The notes under the pieces: model-generated
Told to the model about the DNA's origin: nothing
What the model saw: only the letters and a program-made list of their open reading frames with translations
Database searches by the model: none
Position numbers and translations under genes: made by a program
Source: Populus alba
Taxonomy: Eukaryota > Streptophyta > Magnoliopsida > Malpighiales > Salicaceae
Direction of reading: 5' to 3'
NCBI RefSeq assembly: GCF_005239225.2
Contig: NC_133299.1
Coordinates: 15,611,154-15,675,153 of the forward strand
Length of the DNA: 64,000 nt
Part shown: piece after piece, positions 49,055-60,739 of the stretch
Position numbering within the stretch: the stretch's first letter is position 1
Layout: each line of letters opens with the position of its first letter

Positions 49055-52000
49055 CACATGCACGCAAACTTAGGTGGCCTCCAGTGATTAGGCCTTAGTA
49101 GAGAAAAAGTTGAGAGGTGCGTAAGTCTATTAACCCATTTCACATGCTTAGACCTTCATAGTTTTACTTTTTTAAGAGGCGGGTAACATATTGTTTTTAC
49201 TAAGCTTGTTTTGAAAAAAAAAAAATATATATATAGCAGGTGACCCAGATTTTCTTTACAAGGAGGTCACCAAAAAGTTAGGGTAGGGTACACCCATTTA
49301 TCAATTTTCAACATTTTTTAACCCAAAAATACCTCAAAAAAACACCATAGAACCTAAACAAACTTATTTATATCTTCAAACAATCCAAAAACAAGAAATT
49401 TAAAAAACTTTTCATTCTCCCGAGAAATTTAAAGGTGAAAAAAGACCATCAATGAAAATCCTTTTCATTGAATGAAACTTATTGATATTAAAATCAATTA
49501 TTTTGATGGGTGAAATCAGTATTGACAAATATTTTTCTCTCTCTACCCTATGAAATTCAATGATTTTCTTACTCCTAACTCAAATTAGAATATGACAAAT
49601 AAGAAAAATGAAGTTCTGGACAAAAAGAGAGTTTTTTTAAAAACTAAATGGGTTAAAAATGGATAAAAAGTTGTTGAGAAGACCAAAGTCGACCTTTTGG
49701 GTCAATTTTGAAATAACAACCTGATTTCTCTGTATTTTTTAATTTGATCTTACGCCTTTTAATTTTGTCCTTGTTTAACAAATTAGAAGCAATTAACTTT
49801 CAATTTAACCATAAAAATGATCCAATTGAGGAGGAAAAAAAAATTAATGATCAAAACAAAGAAAAAGAAAAAATAGCATTGTGGATTTTTGCAAAAAAAT
49901 GTCCACGAGTTTTAGTTTATTTTTTGATTTGTAATGTAATATGCATAATTTTTCAAAAAATTTTTTAATATTTTAAAAAATAGATATTTGTTTCGTCTGT
50001 AGCAAAATGTTGCGACATTAACTGGTATGATTTATTTTTTTCTCTCTAAAATAAGGATGAAGAATTTTTTTTTTTCAAGCCCAAGTATTGTTTTCTTGTG
50101 TTATAACCAGGCGATGTTCTTATATTAATCCATGCACATTAAAATAAAATACTAGAAGTATTCTTATTTTTTTATATCTTTGTACATCATTCACAATATA
50201 TTTCGAATGATCTTCATTTCAAGACTACATTGGCTTTTTTTTTTAATAGATATCTTTCGGGATGTAAATCTCTTTTTAAACAAAAATATGCACAAAGTTT
50301 TTTAGGAGGTGTTGATGTGTAAAAAGACTTTAAAAAAAATCAAATTGATGCAATTTGGTTAAAAAAACATTTGAAACTTGATCACATGCTAAATGCAAAG
50401 ACCTCCGTCAACATGACTAGGTACACAAGATGTTTCATTGGATCAATAATATATGTGCGTGTTATTTTTTTTAATTAAATATAGAATAGAAAAAATATCT
50501 TTGATGTCAAATCAATATTAATTTCAAGGCTCTTTGAGCTGTTTCAAACTTTATTTCATAGAAGTAGAATTATGTTTCAATTTTTTTTTTTTAAAAAATT
50601 CAAGTATCTTAAAAAACGTTTAAATGTATATATCTTATACATATATTTCAAATATTTTATTCTTATTTATAAGTGATATTATTTTTTTTATTTAAATTCA
50701 GCTAATGAAAAATTATACAAATAATTGATCAGATTAATTAAATAAAAACGTATCTTTAGATTGAATAAGTGCAATGTAAGATGATTTTATCTATATCATC
50801 ATGATCTTGTTTTGTGATATAATAACATGTACTTGAATAAAAATATTAACATATTTCTTACCCATAAAATATTTAACATAGATTTTATATAATTTTTGCA
50901 GTTTTGGTTTTTTCCAACTTGGTATCAACTAAGTATTTTATTATTAATTAAAAATGAATTTAGAAAATTTATATCCCAAAACTAAAATCAAAAGGTAATA
51001 ATCTTTTTAGAAGAAAGTATGATATATTTTATTTCTTTGATGCCTATCAAATTTAAAATTTTAATTATTCTTGAATTTTTTTAAAGCACTTCTATATCAT
51101 TTGATTTTTTAATTTCATTAAGAAACATGCCTTAATTAACAAAAAATAAAGAATAAAATAACTCATAGGTGAACTTTTATATTATAATAACTTTTGAATA
51201 ACTTGAAGGATCTTAATATGGGTTGATTTGTTTTTTCCTGTTTTTACATCTTACCAAAAATATATTCAATATGCATCTTGGATTAAAGCTCATGACATGA
51301 GCTTTTTATTGGTTTATAAAATATTATGGGTGATAAAAAAACAGAAAAATTAATTAAACCGATAAAAATGGAAAAAAAATAACCGAAAAAAACCGAATTG
51401 TGAAAAAAAAAACCGATTAAAATTTTAAAAAACTGACTAAGTTCAGTTTTGTTTTTTAAGCTTGAAATCAAAAAAACCAAACCGAACCAAAAAAACCCAA
51501 ACCGGTTTGAACTATTTTTTATTCTAAAAAAACTGAACCGAATAGAAACTAGTAGGTTTGAACTGGTTTCGGTTTTTTTTAAAAAAAAAATTTGGTTTGA
51601 TTTTTTTTATATAAAAACCGAACCAAATAAAAAATAATCATCTCTTATAAAATATTAATAAATTGTGATTTGAATTTTTTATTTGATAGATTTTCATCAT
51701 ATATTATATTTTTTTTTTATTTTTTGTGTTATTTTTGATATATAAATTACATATCAATGAGTGATACCAAGAACTTAATAAATGTAATTTATTCTATGTA
51801 AAAAATTCAATAAGTACGATTTGAAATTTCAAATATTTTTAGCTATTTTGGTCAATGAAATTGAAAAATTATGTGTATTAATGTATGGGATTTTACATAA
51901 TCATTATCCTCTCACAATAGAGATAAAGAATTTTAGAATTTTAACTATCTTGTGCTCAGTATAATAATTTCAAGGAGAAAAACAACATTATGGAAATCAT

Positions 52001-52139
52001 AATGAAAATATAATACCTCATTGTTATTTCCCTAATAACATAGGATTGGAAAAGAAAAGACTAAATCATAAACAAATCTAAAATATAAGGGTAATATTTA
52101 TAATTTATGAAACTGAATATACTAAATAATTACTTATAT
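46134..52139. other. Flippase 5' leader and long intergenic region
   Basis: 46134-47130 is the likely leader and promoter of the flippase gene; it includes an 11-12-base G run at about 46657. 47580-48200 is less AT-rich than its surroundings, without a convincing frame on either strand. Further microsatellites are (AAG)n at 48661-48685 and (TA)n at 49007-49050. The rest is AT-rich spacer. Confidence 0.45.
51341..51640. repeat. ACCGAACC-rich degenerate repeat, second copy
   Basis: Recurring AACCGAAC, ACCGAAAAAAACC, AAACCGGTTTGAAC and complements fill this stretch. It is mostly the reverse orientation of the block at 2562-3140. Confidence 0.5.
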
Positions 52140-52529
52140 ACAACTATAGGGACCAAGTTATAATTTGCTCATACCTATTTCGGTATTTCCCACCCTTCTC
52201 TCATTATCTCCCTATATATGTGTCGTCGTTAGCAAATAACCACAGCAAAACACATCTTAGAAATCTTCAAACCCCAAAAGCCAAGGCCTCTGGAGACAGA
52301 CAAGGGCTTCTCCAAACTGCACCCGCCGTCAAAAATATCAAAAACCCACCACTCTATAGATCCTTTTATTCTGGTACTGTTCAAAGTTTTTATATTTTTT
52401 TTTTCAGATCTCTCCTTTTTTATCGGGTTGCAATCTCACCTACCTGTCAATTTAATACTGTTTTTTGAAGAAAGAATTTATAAAGTTTGATTCTTTTTTT
52501 TTTGTGCTTTTAGGCAGAATCAATTGAGA

Positions 52530-55500
52530 ATGGAGAGGGAGTTGGTGGAGTTATTTGATAAAGCAAAAAAAGCTGCAGATGCTTCTCTCAATGACGACAC
52601 GTCGTCTAGTGGACCGGAGGTGTCTCGGTGTGTTGATTCGTTGAAACAGCTCAGGAAGTTTAAAGTTACCAGTGAAATTCTGGTTTCCACTCAGGTAATT
52701 AATGAAGGGTCTCTTTTATTTTTTATTTACTTGATTTAACTTTAGTTTTTTTTTTTGTTTATTTTGTGTAAAACGAGTTAAAATCTTGTTTTTGTGTGGA
52801 TGTAATCGATGTTAGATTGTGACTTTAGTTGTTAATTAAGTGATTAAGCATGAAATTGATTGGACTGGACGGAGTTTGATTTAATTGAAGAATTTGATTA
52901 GAGTTGTGAAATTAGGGTTTGGACGTGGTTATGGATGATTTATTGGATTATGGAATCTGGGGGTATTTTTTTTTTATTTTTTTTTTGTGATAGATTAGTG
53001 AAAGAGAAAAAAAGTAGTAAACTTTTATTTCGAGCAAGGAATTAGATCTCGATTTTTTTTTTCTTTGTTGCTTTTTGGTGTAATTTGAATTAACCTTGAA
53101 CGGGTTGAAATATGAAAAGTCTCACAAGGATTATGGATTGAAATCTTGTTAGTTTCATCTGGAACCGATGTTGCCTCTTACTGTACATGCTCAACCCAAG
53201 CAATATTATTGTGTCACACACCTTTAGTTGTTGATGCAATATGTAAAAAAAAGCTTAGTGGTGCTGTGCTTGATGTCTCTCTGGAATCATAAGTTTCATG
53301 AATCAATGGATTATCTTAATTTGCATGATATTGGCTTTCATTCCCTTGATTTCAGTTTATTGGTTGGTGGCTGGTAGCCAAGAGTTGAGTTGCTTTGCAG
53401 GATAGAAATTGTGTGGCTGTTTGATGGACTGAATTTTGTGTAGCATTACCAATTAATGCTAAGGATTTTTTGTAAAGCAAGCGTGGTTCCTTGTGTGAAT
53501 ATTGAATCATGCTGCAATGTTATCTTTTGCTTGCCTAATTGTGTTGTTCCAGTGATTTTACTTTGGAATGGTAGGTGTCTGCTTTGGTGTCAAATGGTAG
53601 TGGATCTAGTTGTAGATAATCCATGAAAATCCACCTTAGAAACAATGCTAGTGGAAATTATATGCCATTATATTTGAATTCAGTTTTTGGTACTTTCCCA
53701 GCTCAATATGATTTGCTATCTTCATTCACTGTAATTGCTCTATCAAGTTTTGTTAGACTCTACTCAGGTAATTTTTGTGTCTATCTCCTGTTTTTGTTTA
53801 TTTGTGGGTTTAAATTTTAGGTTTTTTTTTAATATATTGTAGAAAGGAGTTCATTTTCTGTACTTTTTTGGGTCCAATTGATATTAGTATGTCATGCTAA
53901 TTGCCAGGTGTTGTTGATCAAGTAATTAAGTATGGAATGGAGTGAGATAGATTCTGTGGAGACTCAGTGAGATGTTTGCCCTTTAACCATACATACTCAA
54001 CTCAAGCAATATTGTGTAACATGTATTTGTTGTGGCAATGCATGAAAAGAGTGCAGTTGCATGTTAATGGTCTATCTATAGCAATCAATTCCATGAGTTT
54101 CTGAAGTATCTTCCAACCTGATTTCTGCATTCTCTCGCAACTTTTTGTCCTCTTTTCCATGTTGCACAACAGGCAGCCAAAAATTGAATTGAAGTAGTTA
54201 ATCTAGTTATTACATGGTTGTTTTGTTGGATGGAGAGATATTTGTAGTACTCAAGTGTAATATTGGCTGTTCTGGGATTGGATATTGAAATTGTTACACA
54301 GTTCCTTTGATGCATTATGATACTGAAATTTGTTACACAGTTCCTTTGATGCATTACCTGCACATCAAATCATGTTGAATTGTCGTATCTTTTGGACCTA
54401 CTTTGGTTGTTCACTATCTTTACTTTGGCGAAGTGGGCATCGGGTTTGATATCTGCTAGAAATGGATCTTGCATGTATACAGTCCATGTAGATCTAGACT
54501 AGAAAACAATGTCAATGAGTGCTAGATGCCATTCTATTCGACCTCTTAATATAGGTTTTTTTTTGTTTGCTTTACAATTATGTTTCTGAAGCTCATTATG
54601 TTTTTGGTTCATTTCCAACTGACTTGTACTCTGCTTTCTTGTACTGCAATTGCTTTACTTTTCAAGTTTTGTTTTTGTTAACCTTAAACTTGTGATTGAA
54701 GTGGCTATGTTGGTATGCTTGATGGACTGCCTATGACATTGTGCTTCTCTATGTATCTCAGGTTGGGAAAAAACTTCGACCCCTTGCAAAGCATCCTAAG
54801 GATAAAATCAAAGCTGTGGCCTCTGACTTGCTTGAGACGTGGAAAAAGATAGTCATTGATGAGACTATGAGAAAGCAAAATGGTAGCATTGACAATAATA
54901 GTTCAGTAACAGCTGAGGTATCAAAATCAGCTTCTGTCAAAGTTGAGAAGCTTCAAAAGACTAGTATGGTAAAGGTTTCAACCTCAGAAACTGTCAAAGT
55001 TGAGAAGATGGATCAGGATAAGACCGTCAAGGTTGTGAAGACATGCCAGGAGGAAATCCTGACTTCAAGTGTGAAGAAACCATCACAAGCACCTACTGGT
55101 CCACCAAAGCTGAAGACACTGGTTAGATGCAATGATGCTTTACGCGACAAAATTCGTGAACTTCTTGCAGAGGCTTTGTCCAAAGTTGCCAGTGAAGCTG
55201 ATGAGGACATCAGGGATGAAGTAGAGGCATGCGACCCAATCCGAGTTGCTGTCTCAGTAGAATCTGCATTGTTTGAAAATCTGGGTCGTTCAAATGGAGC
55301 TCAAAAATTGAAGTACAGGTCCATAATGTTCAACATCAAGGACCAAAAGAACCCGGATTTGAGGAGAAAAGTTCTTCTTGGACAGGTTCAACCACAGAGG
55401 CTTGTTACAATGCCCCCTGAAGAAATGGCAAGTGAACAACGGAAACGTGAGAATAACCAAATTAAAGAGAAAGCATTGTTTGATTGTGAACGTGGTGGTC

Positions 55501-55649
55501 AAGCGGAAGCCACAACTGATCAGTTTAAGTGTGGTCGTTGTGGACAGCGCAAGTGCACTTACTATCAGATGCAGACCAGGAGTGCGGATGAACCTATGAC
55601 AACTTATGTAACATGTGTAAACTGTAACAACCACTGGAAGTTCTGCTAA
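52530..55649 (+). CDS. TFIIS: Transcription elongation factor TFIIS, two exons
   Basis: Exon 1 is 52530-52694, the 2067-bp intron 52695-54761 (GTAATT...CTCAG), and exon 2 54762-55649; phase 0 and 350 residues. TFIIS rescues arrested RNA polymerase II by stimulating transcript cleavage in the nucleus. Residues 1-85 form the N-terminal helical domain (DSLKQLRKFKVTSEIL ... SDLLETWKKIV), split by the intron. A Lys/Val/Ser-rich linker with repeated VKVEK-like units covers about 95-165. The polymerase-binding central domain is about 176-285 (VRCNDALRDKIRELL ... KYRSIMFNIKDQKNPDLRRKVLLG). The C-terminal zinc ribbon (312-350) has CGRC and CVNC zinc ligands and the catalytic RSADEP loop whose Asp-Glu pair enters the polymerase active site. 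A pyrimidine-rich TTTTAG just upstream of the ATG (about 52513) suggests a 5' UTR intron. The gene appears intact and its length is close to the family norm. Confidence 0.95.
52770..54700 (+). repeat. Degenerate direct duplication filling the TFIIS intron
   Basis: Sequence at about 52770-53790 is followed in the same order by related sequence at about 53850-54700. Landmarks include AATTAAGxATGxAATxGA, TACATxCTCAACxCAAGCAATATT, a GATTTxxGCATxxT block, and TACTGCAATTGCTxTAxxTTTCAAGTTTTGTT (first copy CACTGTAATTGCTCTA). A younger 37-bp tandem copy, with TTGTTACACAGTTCCTTTGA, occurs at about 54281-54358. Confidence 0.6.
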
Positions 55650-56527
55650 TCTGATCTTATTAGGTAGGACTGCTTTTCTGTAGAACAGGCATGGAGCTGG
55701 TTATCTGGGAAGCTCCTGTTTATAACGAAGTCATCATTTCAGTTTGTTGTCTTAGGTATTTGGTAGTGTATTTCATTCATTTCCATTTCTGTAGCCTGCA
55801 GGAACATTTTGTTTTGAGGTCTGTCCGGGCTTCTGGTCTTGTCATTTGATGACTTTAGCCAGACCTGAGATTGGAACATTCTGGTTAACTCAACTTATTA
55901 TTTTAGTGTAATTTTATTTGTTGTTTTACAATTGAAGCTTTTCTTCCTTTTATTTACTTTTCTTTGGATAAAAAGAAAGGCCTAGACCTAGATGACATTA
56001 TACAAGGATATGATAAAAGGCTGCCACTATATCCGTTCTTTGTTAACGCGCTAGTCCCCTCTTGTGCATCTGTTTTCCCTCACCGTTGCCTCCTTTTTCT
56101 GCTCGGTTGCAGAAGCTTTGCTGAATGTGCTCATGGAGTTTTTTACGACAAGCCTGCAGGCAGTGCCATGCAGAGTCCCTCCCCAAGCAGTCTCAGATTT
56201 TATAACAGAACTGCGATAGTGTGAGATTTTTTAAAACTTCTAGGAGCGTATAAAAAAGAGATTTTCATAGTGCTCAACATGTTAAAATATCATTAATTAT
56301 AAAGATTTATAGCAGATGACATAAAAACCAGGCAACAGTGTCTCCTCTGCATGTACTTTCCCAGTCACATTCCTAATGTTTTTCCTTCTTTTTTTTCTTA
56401 AAGCTAATCCCGTGCCACTAACAGTAGCTGGAAAATTCTCCATCCATTTACCTATCTTTTGAAAATTTTCTAGATTGCTTTTAATGGGATTTAAAAGGAG
56501 TTGCGCCATGCATGCAGTAGGCTATCA
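55650..56527. other. TFIIS 3' UTR and spacer
   Basis: The first 280 bases or so are the likely TFIIS 3' UTR. An open frame at 55964-56224 begins with TTG and has no ATG start or family similarity, so I do not call it a gene. Confidence 0.5.
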
Positions 56528-56788
56528 TCACCATATTGGGGGTTTGATATACAATAATTGCAGGATGATAGGTGCAACTGCTGCTGCTAAAGCTTTTACA
56601 GGCAGATATTGAAACACAACAAGAGTCACAACCAAAATATTTTGCTGGATAACTTCGAGTGCAATACCTGAAAAACCCTCATGCTTTCCAAACAATTTTG
56701 TTAAGCAGAATGCATAACCAGAAGCAGAAGCAGAAGCCGCACAATAAAACTTTCTGTCGTTGTTAGTAAGGTGAGCTGACAAATCATG
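56528..56788 (-). other. Unrecognised open frame with hydrophobic segments, possible exon
   Basis: On the minus strand a pyrimidine-rich stretch ending in GTGTTCAG at 56789 could be a 3' splice site. It is followed by about 86 open codons ending at 56528. The peptide has two hydrophobic stretches, around ILVVTLVVFQYLPV and ALAAAVAPIILQLL, so it could be part of a membrane protein. I do not recognise it and see no convincing upstream exon; chance is a real possibility. Confidence 0.2.
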
Positions 56789-56819
56789 AACCCTGAACAC
56801 AACCAAAATCATTTTGCCA

Positions 56820-57683
56820 TGTCATTCTCGATGTTCTTGAGATGAATTTCCTGAACATGCTTGCGTGCCGCAGGTTCCATAGCACTAGGATATCAAGTGT
56901 AAGAAAGGAATCGACAAGTGCAAACAACGCCCACAGAGTTCAACTTATTATAGTATCTCGAGAAAAATAGATCACTAGAAATTTGATTTCCTTGTTACAA
57001 TGCTTAAAGACGAGGTAGAAAATCCCGAACAGTTCTGAACAGGACAGGGGAATCCAAGTCCATGCAGCATTTGTTATAATACATTAATAATGGCGCATAA
57101 GGATGAGTGACACAACATTTTTGCTTGCCATAACAATATGAGCAAATATTTCATAGGTGGCATGTAGGCACAGGGCTACTTCTTAACCACGAACTGTTCT
57201 GTTTGGTTAGCACAATACATCAAGCTCCATACAACAAAATTATCTAGCATTGCAAGCGTACGGCTAATTTCTTCTTATTCTTGTATCTATCTTAGCAAGC
57301 TCCATGAGAAGCAATTTCTTCAATTTAGTAAGATCATGCCGTCGTGGATGCAGTGGCCCAGCTGGAAACATAAATCAAGTTATATGAAACAACTCCCATG
57401 TATTGTAGCAATTTCTTTGAAAGAAGGTCTTAATTTGAGAAATATCAAAGTATAAGTTCTATGATGGTATCTTGAACATCATAAAGCAATTCTAAAACAG
57501 ATACCAAGTGCAAGGAATTAAATTTCGTGTTAGTTAAAGGTTTTTTGATTCTCTGAATGACAGGAGCAGGACTTGAAAAAAACTTCAATCCCCCTATTGT
57601 AAGAGAGTACTGATGAGCTAAGCACTCATTGCTCAAACAAGTACTAGCATGCATCCACACAAGCAAAATAGGTGAATTACCTT
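56820..57683. other. Spacer with two short coding-like stretches on the minus strand
   Basis: Short open runs on the minus strand at about 57360-57287 (after a TTTCCAG acceptor-like site) and 56880-56820 read as charged, helix-like peptides. They are 25-35 codons each and within chance expectation. They may also be decayed 3' UTR of the receptor-like pseudogene. Confidence 0.25.
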
Positions 57684-57791
57684 TTAGTTCCAAAGCTTTC
57701 TCTGCAACCTGACTATATTCAACACAGTTTTCACATATAGCCAATCTTGAATATGGGTTGTGAAAAGGAAGAAGGCATGTCTCCATGGTCC

Positions 57792-57821
57792 GTAGAGCAA
57801 AAAACTGTAGAGCAAAAAACT
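57792..57821. repeat. 15-bp in-frame tandem duplication in the RLP pseudogene
   Basis: GTAGAGCAAAAAACT occurs twice in succession, doubling a five-residue segment next to the C-terminal membrane span. Confidence 0.9.
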
Positions 57822-59275
57822 GCCTTGAATCCTGTTGCAAACCCAAGCCCCATACCCAGATAGAATTCCTGGCTTATTTGCCCATCATTAGTGACATTTT
57901 TTGTTCCTTCAAAGATCGATGAATGATGAGCTTGTTCTTCAGGAAACTTATTCAGAAGTTGTTGCCCACAAATTTGTGGATTCTCCATGAATGAAGTGTT
58001 ATCAAAGCTTTGGAGTTGAGTGTTCAAGGGAATTTTTCCTGACAAGTTGTTACGTGAGACAGTTAGACGCCGGAGGAGATTCTAGTCCCAAGGCTGTTGG
58101 AAATAACAGAGTTGATTTGTGGACAAATCAAGAGATTCTAGTGATTTCAGCAGGCCAATGTTGGGAGGAATCATCCCTGTCTACTGGTTATGTGATAAAT
58201 TTAGTCCGATCAAGCCTGGGAGGCTTGTAATTCTATCAGGGATTTCACCACTCAAGTTATTGCATGAAAGATCAGAAAGCTCTTTACTAGCCAAGAGTGT
58301 TTCCATATTTAAGCTCCTTTCCATTCAAAACAGCAATAATGCTGTCAACATATTCTAGTTCGAAATAAGCACCAACGTTAAGAAACCTGCTATGAGAAAA
58401 GGTGTTGAAGGCGCTCCAATAGTTTGCCACTGCAGAGAAATTACTCAAGCATATGTTGCTATAGGAAAGGTCAGGTCCAATGTTTATAGGTAATCTAGAT
58501 GGAAAAGGTTCAAATGCATGGTTCCATGAAAGCGATTTGATCTTAGACGAAGAACAATCAACTGTGTAAGATTTTCTCCTATCCATGCTGACATTGTACC
58601 AGACAATCTGTTCTCCTCAAGGTCTAGAACTTCCTTTCTTGTACAATTGGTTAAGGAAGGAGGTAATTCTCCAGATAAGTTTTTTCCCTAAACTCAAAGT
58701 TTGAAGGTAACCTAGTGACCCAAGTGAGGCAGGGATACTCCCAGAAAAGTTACTGTTTCTCAAATTTAGGATGCCTCATTGCTCCAACTACATCCAGCAA
58801 TCAGGAAGTCGTCCTGATAGAAAATTATCAGAAAGGTCTCTAAATAATATACCTTTTCAACTCCTCTTGGACATGAGATGGATACTTAAGGTACATGACC
58901 TCATTGTTAAGGATTCAATCAGGAAAGGTGAAACCCAACTCGAGCTCAAGGTCAAGTTGAATGAATTGAAAGAAACATCCAACTCCTTTAACCTGACTAG
59001 GTTTGAAAAGTGGATCACTGAGATTACACCAGTCATGAAATTGCATGATAGATCCAATACTTCAAGATTGGAAAGTAGGTTGTGTTAAACTCCAGTTTAG
59101 TTTATTATATCCAAGTTCTAACTCTCTCATCAAAGAACAATTCAGTAGACTGGACAGACCTCCTGTTAGTCTGTTAGAATACAAAAATAGATGATCCAAA
59201 CTATAAATATTCCCCAAACCTCTCGGAATGTCACCTTCAAGGTCAACCAGAGAAAGATCAAGATGTTTAAGAGAA

Positions 59276-59361
59276 TCCATTGCTATAAATCCATCCGGAA
59301 TTGGACCTTGTAAGTAGTTCCATTGCTATAAATCCATCTGGAATTGGACCTTGTAAGTAGT
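59276..59361. repeat. 43-bp tandem duplication that shifts the RLP reading frame
   Basis: Two adjacent copies starting TCCATTGCTATAAATCCATC differ at one base (C/T). The unit length is not a multiple of three, so the duplication shifts the frame. Confidence 0.9.
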
Positions 59362-60024
59362 TCTCACAAAGATCAAGATATTCAAAACTATTGTTAAGGT
59401 TAAACAAACTTGGAAGATGGAAGACTGTTGATAGAAAGATCAATGTCTGCAAGTGAAGCAGAGGTGTGATTGGCATGGGAAGGGGTTGAAAGAGGAACAA
59501 CCAGAGAGAGTTGACAATAACTTAAATGCAAGCTGAGCTGAGAAGGAATGCTATTAATTGCTTGGAACCAATCTACTGCCTGACTGAGATTTGAACCGCT
59601 CATATCAAGATGCTTCAAAGAAGCATCATAAGAAAGCCTCATAAGACATTCAGCTTCGAGAAAGTCGGTGTAGCTGAGATCTAGAAAAACCAACCTGGAG
59701 AGATTTTCCAACTGACGAGGAATAGCTCCTCTAAATGCACAGTGGGACAACCTTAGATACCTCAAATTTTGTAGTGAACCAATGAGCACGAGGTTGAAGG
59801 TTCCCAAAATTATACCCAGGTCTAGGAACCTCAAATGTTGCAGCTCTAGTAATGAAGAGTCTATCTGCCCTCAATTGTTGACCTAGACGTTGACAAGAGT
59901 CTTGTGATGAACGAAAAAAAGAAAAAGAAGAATTACAGTGAAAATGATTTAAGTTAATGTTGGGCACGAACCAGTTGGACCTATATATCTTGACAAGAAA
60001 GAGTGTAGAGAGAAAAAATCCCAT

Positions 60025-60739
60025 CAACAAAACCTTATTGATGGATTTTAGTAGGATATGAGTTCTGTAATTTATCAAATCAAAATTTCGATGGCTGACA
60101 CTGGTTGCAGATCAATCTGCCTCGGTGTTTCATCTCTTTTCAAGCTTTGCCATTTTTTGTTATCGTAACAATGAGTCGCATTCATGTCACAGATTGACTT
60201 GATACCTCCATAGAAGAGTTTGATGGAATTCTGAGAAGTGGCATCAATGCAAAGCATCTTTTGGTTGGTAAAAGTTTCACGTTGCCTGGTTATTACTTCC
60301 ATTGTGCCCATGTCTTGTGACAAAATCAGGCACAGTTACGAGTGAATGCCAGTATACAAGTCCTGAGTGCCATATGTAGCTGGCTTCAACACTGCCTTCT
60401 CCACTTTCTTTCACTAGGCAGCCTATATAATTCTTGTTTTTCAAAAAGAGAAAGAAAGAAGGAAAAGATGGCGTGTCTCAATCCAGCAGTGTCGGGTCCC
60501 AATTTTGAACAGAAAAGGAAAAATAATGAAGCTCTAAAAGTCAAATATAGCGGCTAATCATGATTTCAGAATTCAAGATTCAAACTATTAACTACTATTT
60601 TTGCTTTTTCAAAACCATCTTCCAATTCTACAGTGAAGCAGTGTAGAAGTGAAAGAACAGAGAACAAGAAAAACTTGATGATAGAATCCACAAAACCAAA
60701 AACCACAAATCAAAACACAATTACAGTTGAGAAAAATCC
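60025..60739. other. Spacer between the RLP pseudogene and the coiled-coil gene
   Basis: An 82-codon open frame at 60075-60323 (minus) has no LRR or receptor N-cap similarity. It may be the decayed upstream part of the RLP gene or its leader. Nothing else is recognised. Confidence 0.35.

Larger units (their letters stand above)
57684..60024 (-). pseudogene. Receptor-like protein (Ve/EIX2-type LRR-RLP), broken
   Basis: On the minus strand, leucine-rich repeat coding sequence is spread over all three frames. A hydrophobic leader (MGFFLSTLFLVK) at 60024 is followed by sequence lacking a recognisable LRR N-cap. LRRs are clear at about 59830-59560 (LSHCAFRGAIPRQLENLSRL), 59280-59060, 58690-58500 (NLSGELPPSLTN, LDLEENRLSG) and 58045-57950 (SGKIPLNTQLQSF). 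The C-terminal end is canonical for the family: EFYLGMGLGFATGF, then WRHAFFLF and ARLQRKL-like residues, stopping at 57684. Intact members are cell-surface immune receptors without a kinase domain. Several frameshifts, a 43-bp tandem duplication at 59276-59361 and a 15-bp in-frame duplication at 57792-57821 break the gene. Such genes occur in fast-evolving clusters, so intact relatives may lie nearby. Confidence 0.88.

Noticed and set aside
55964..56224. 86-codon open frame downstream of TFIIS
   Set aside because: It has no ATG start, lacks family similarity and sits in or just after the 3' UTR.
60075..60323. 82-codon open frame as N-terminus of the receptor-like protein
   Set aside because: It lacks a signal peptide and the Cys-containing LRR N-cap; the hydrophobic leader at 60024 is the better candidate.
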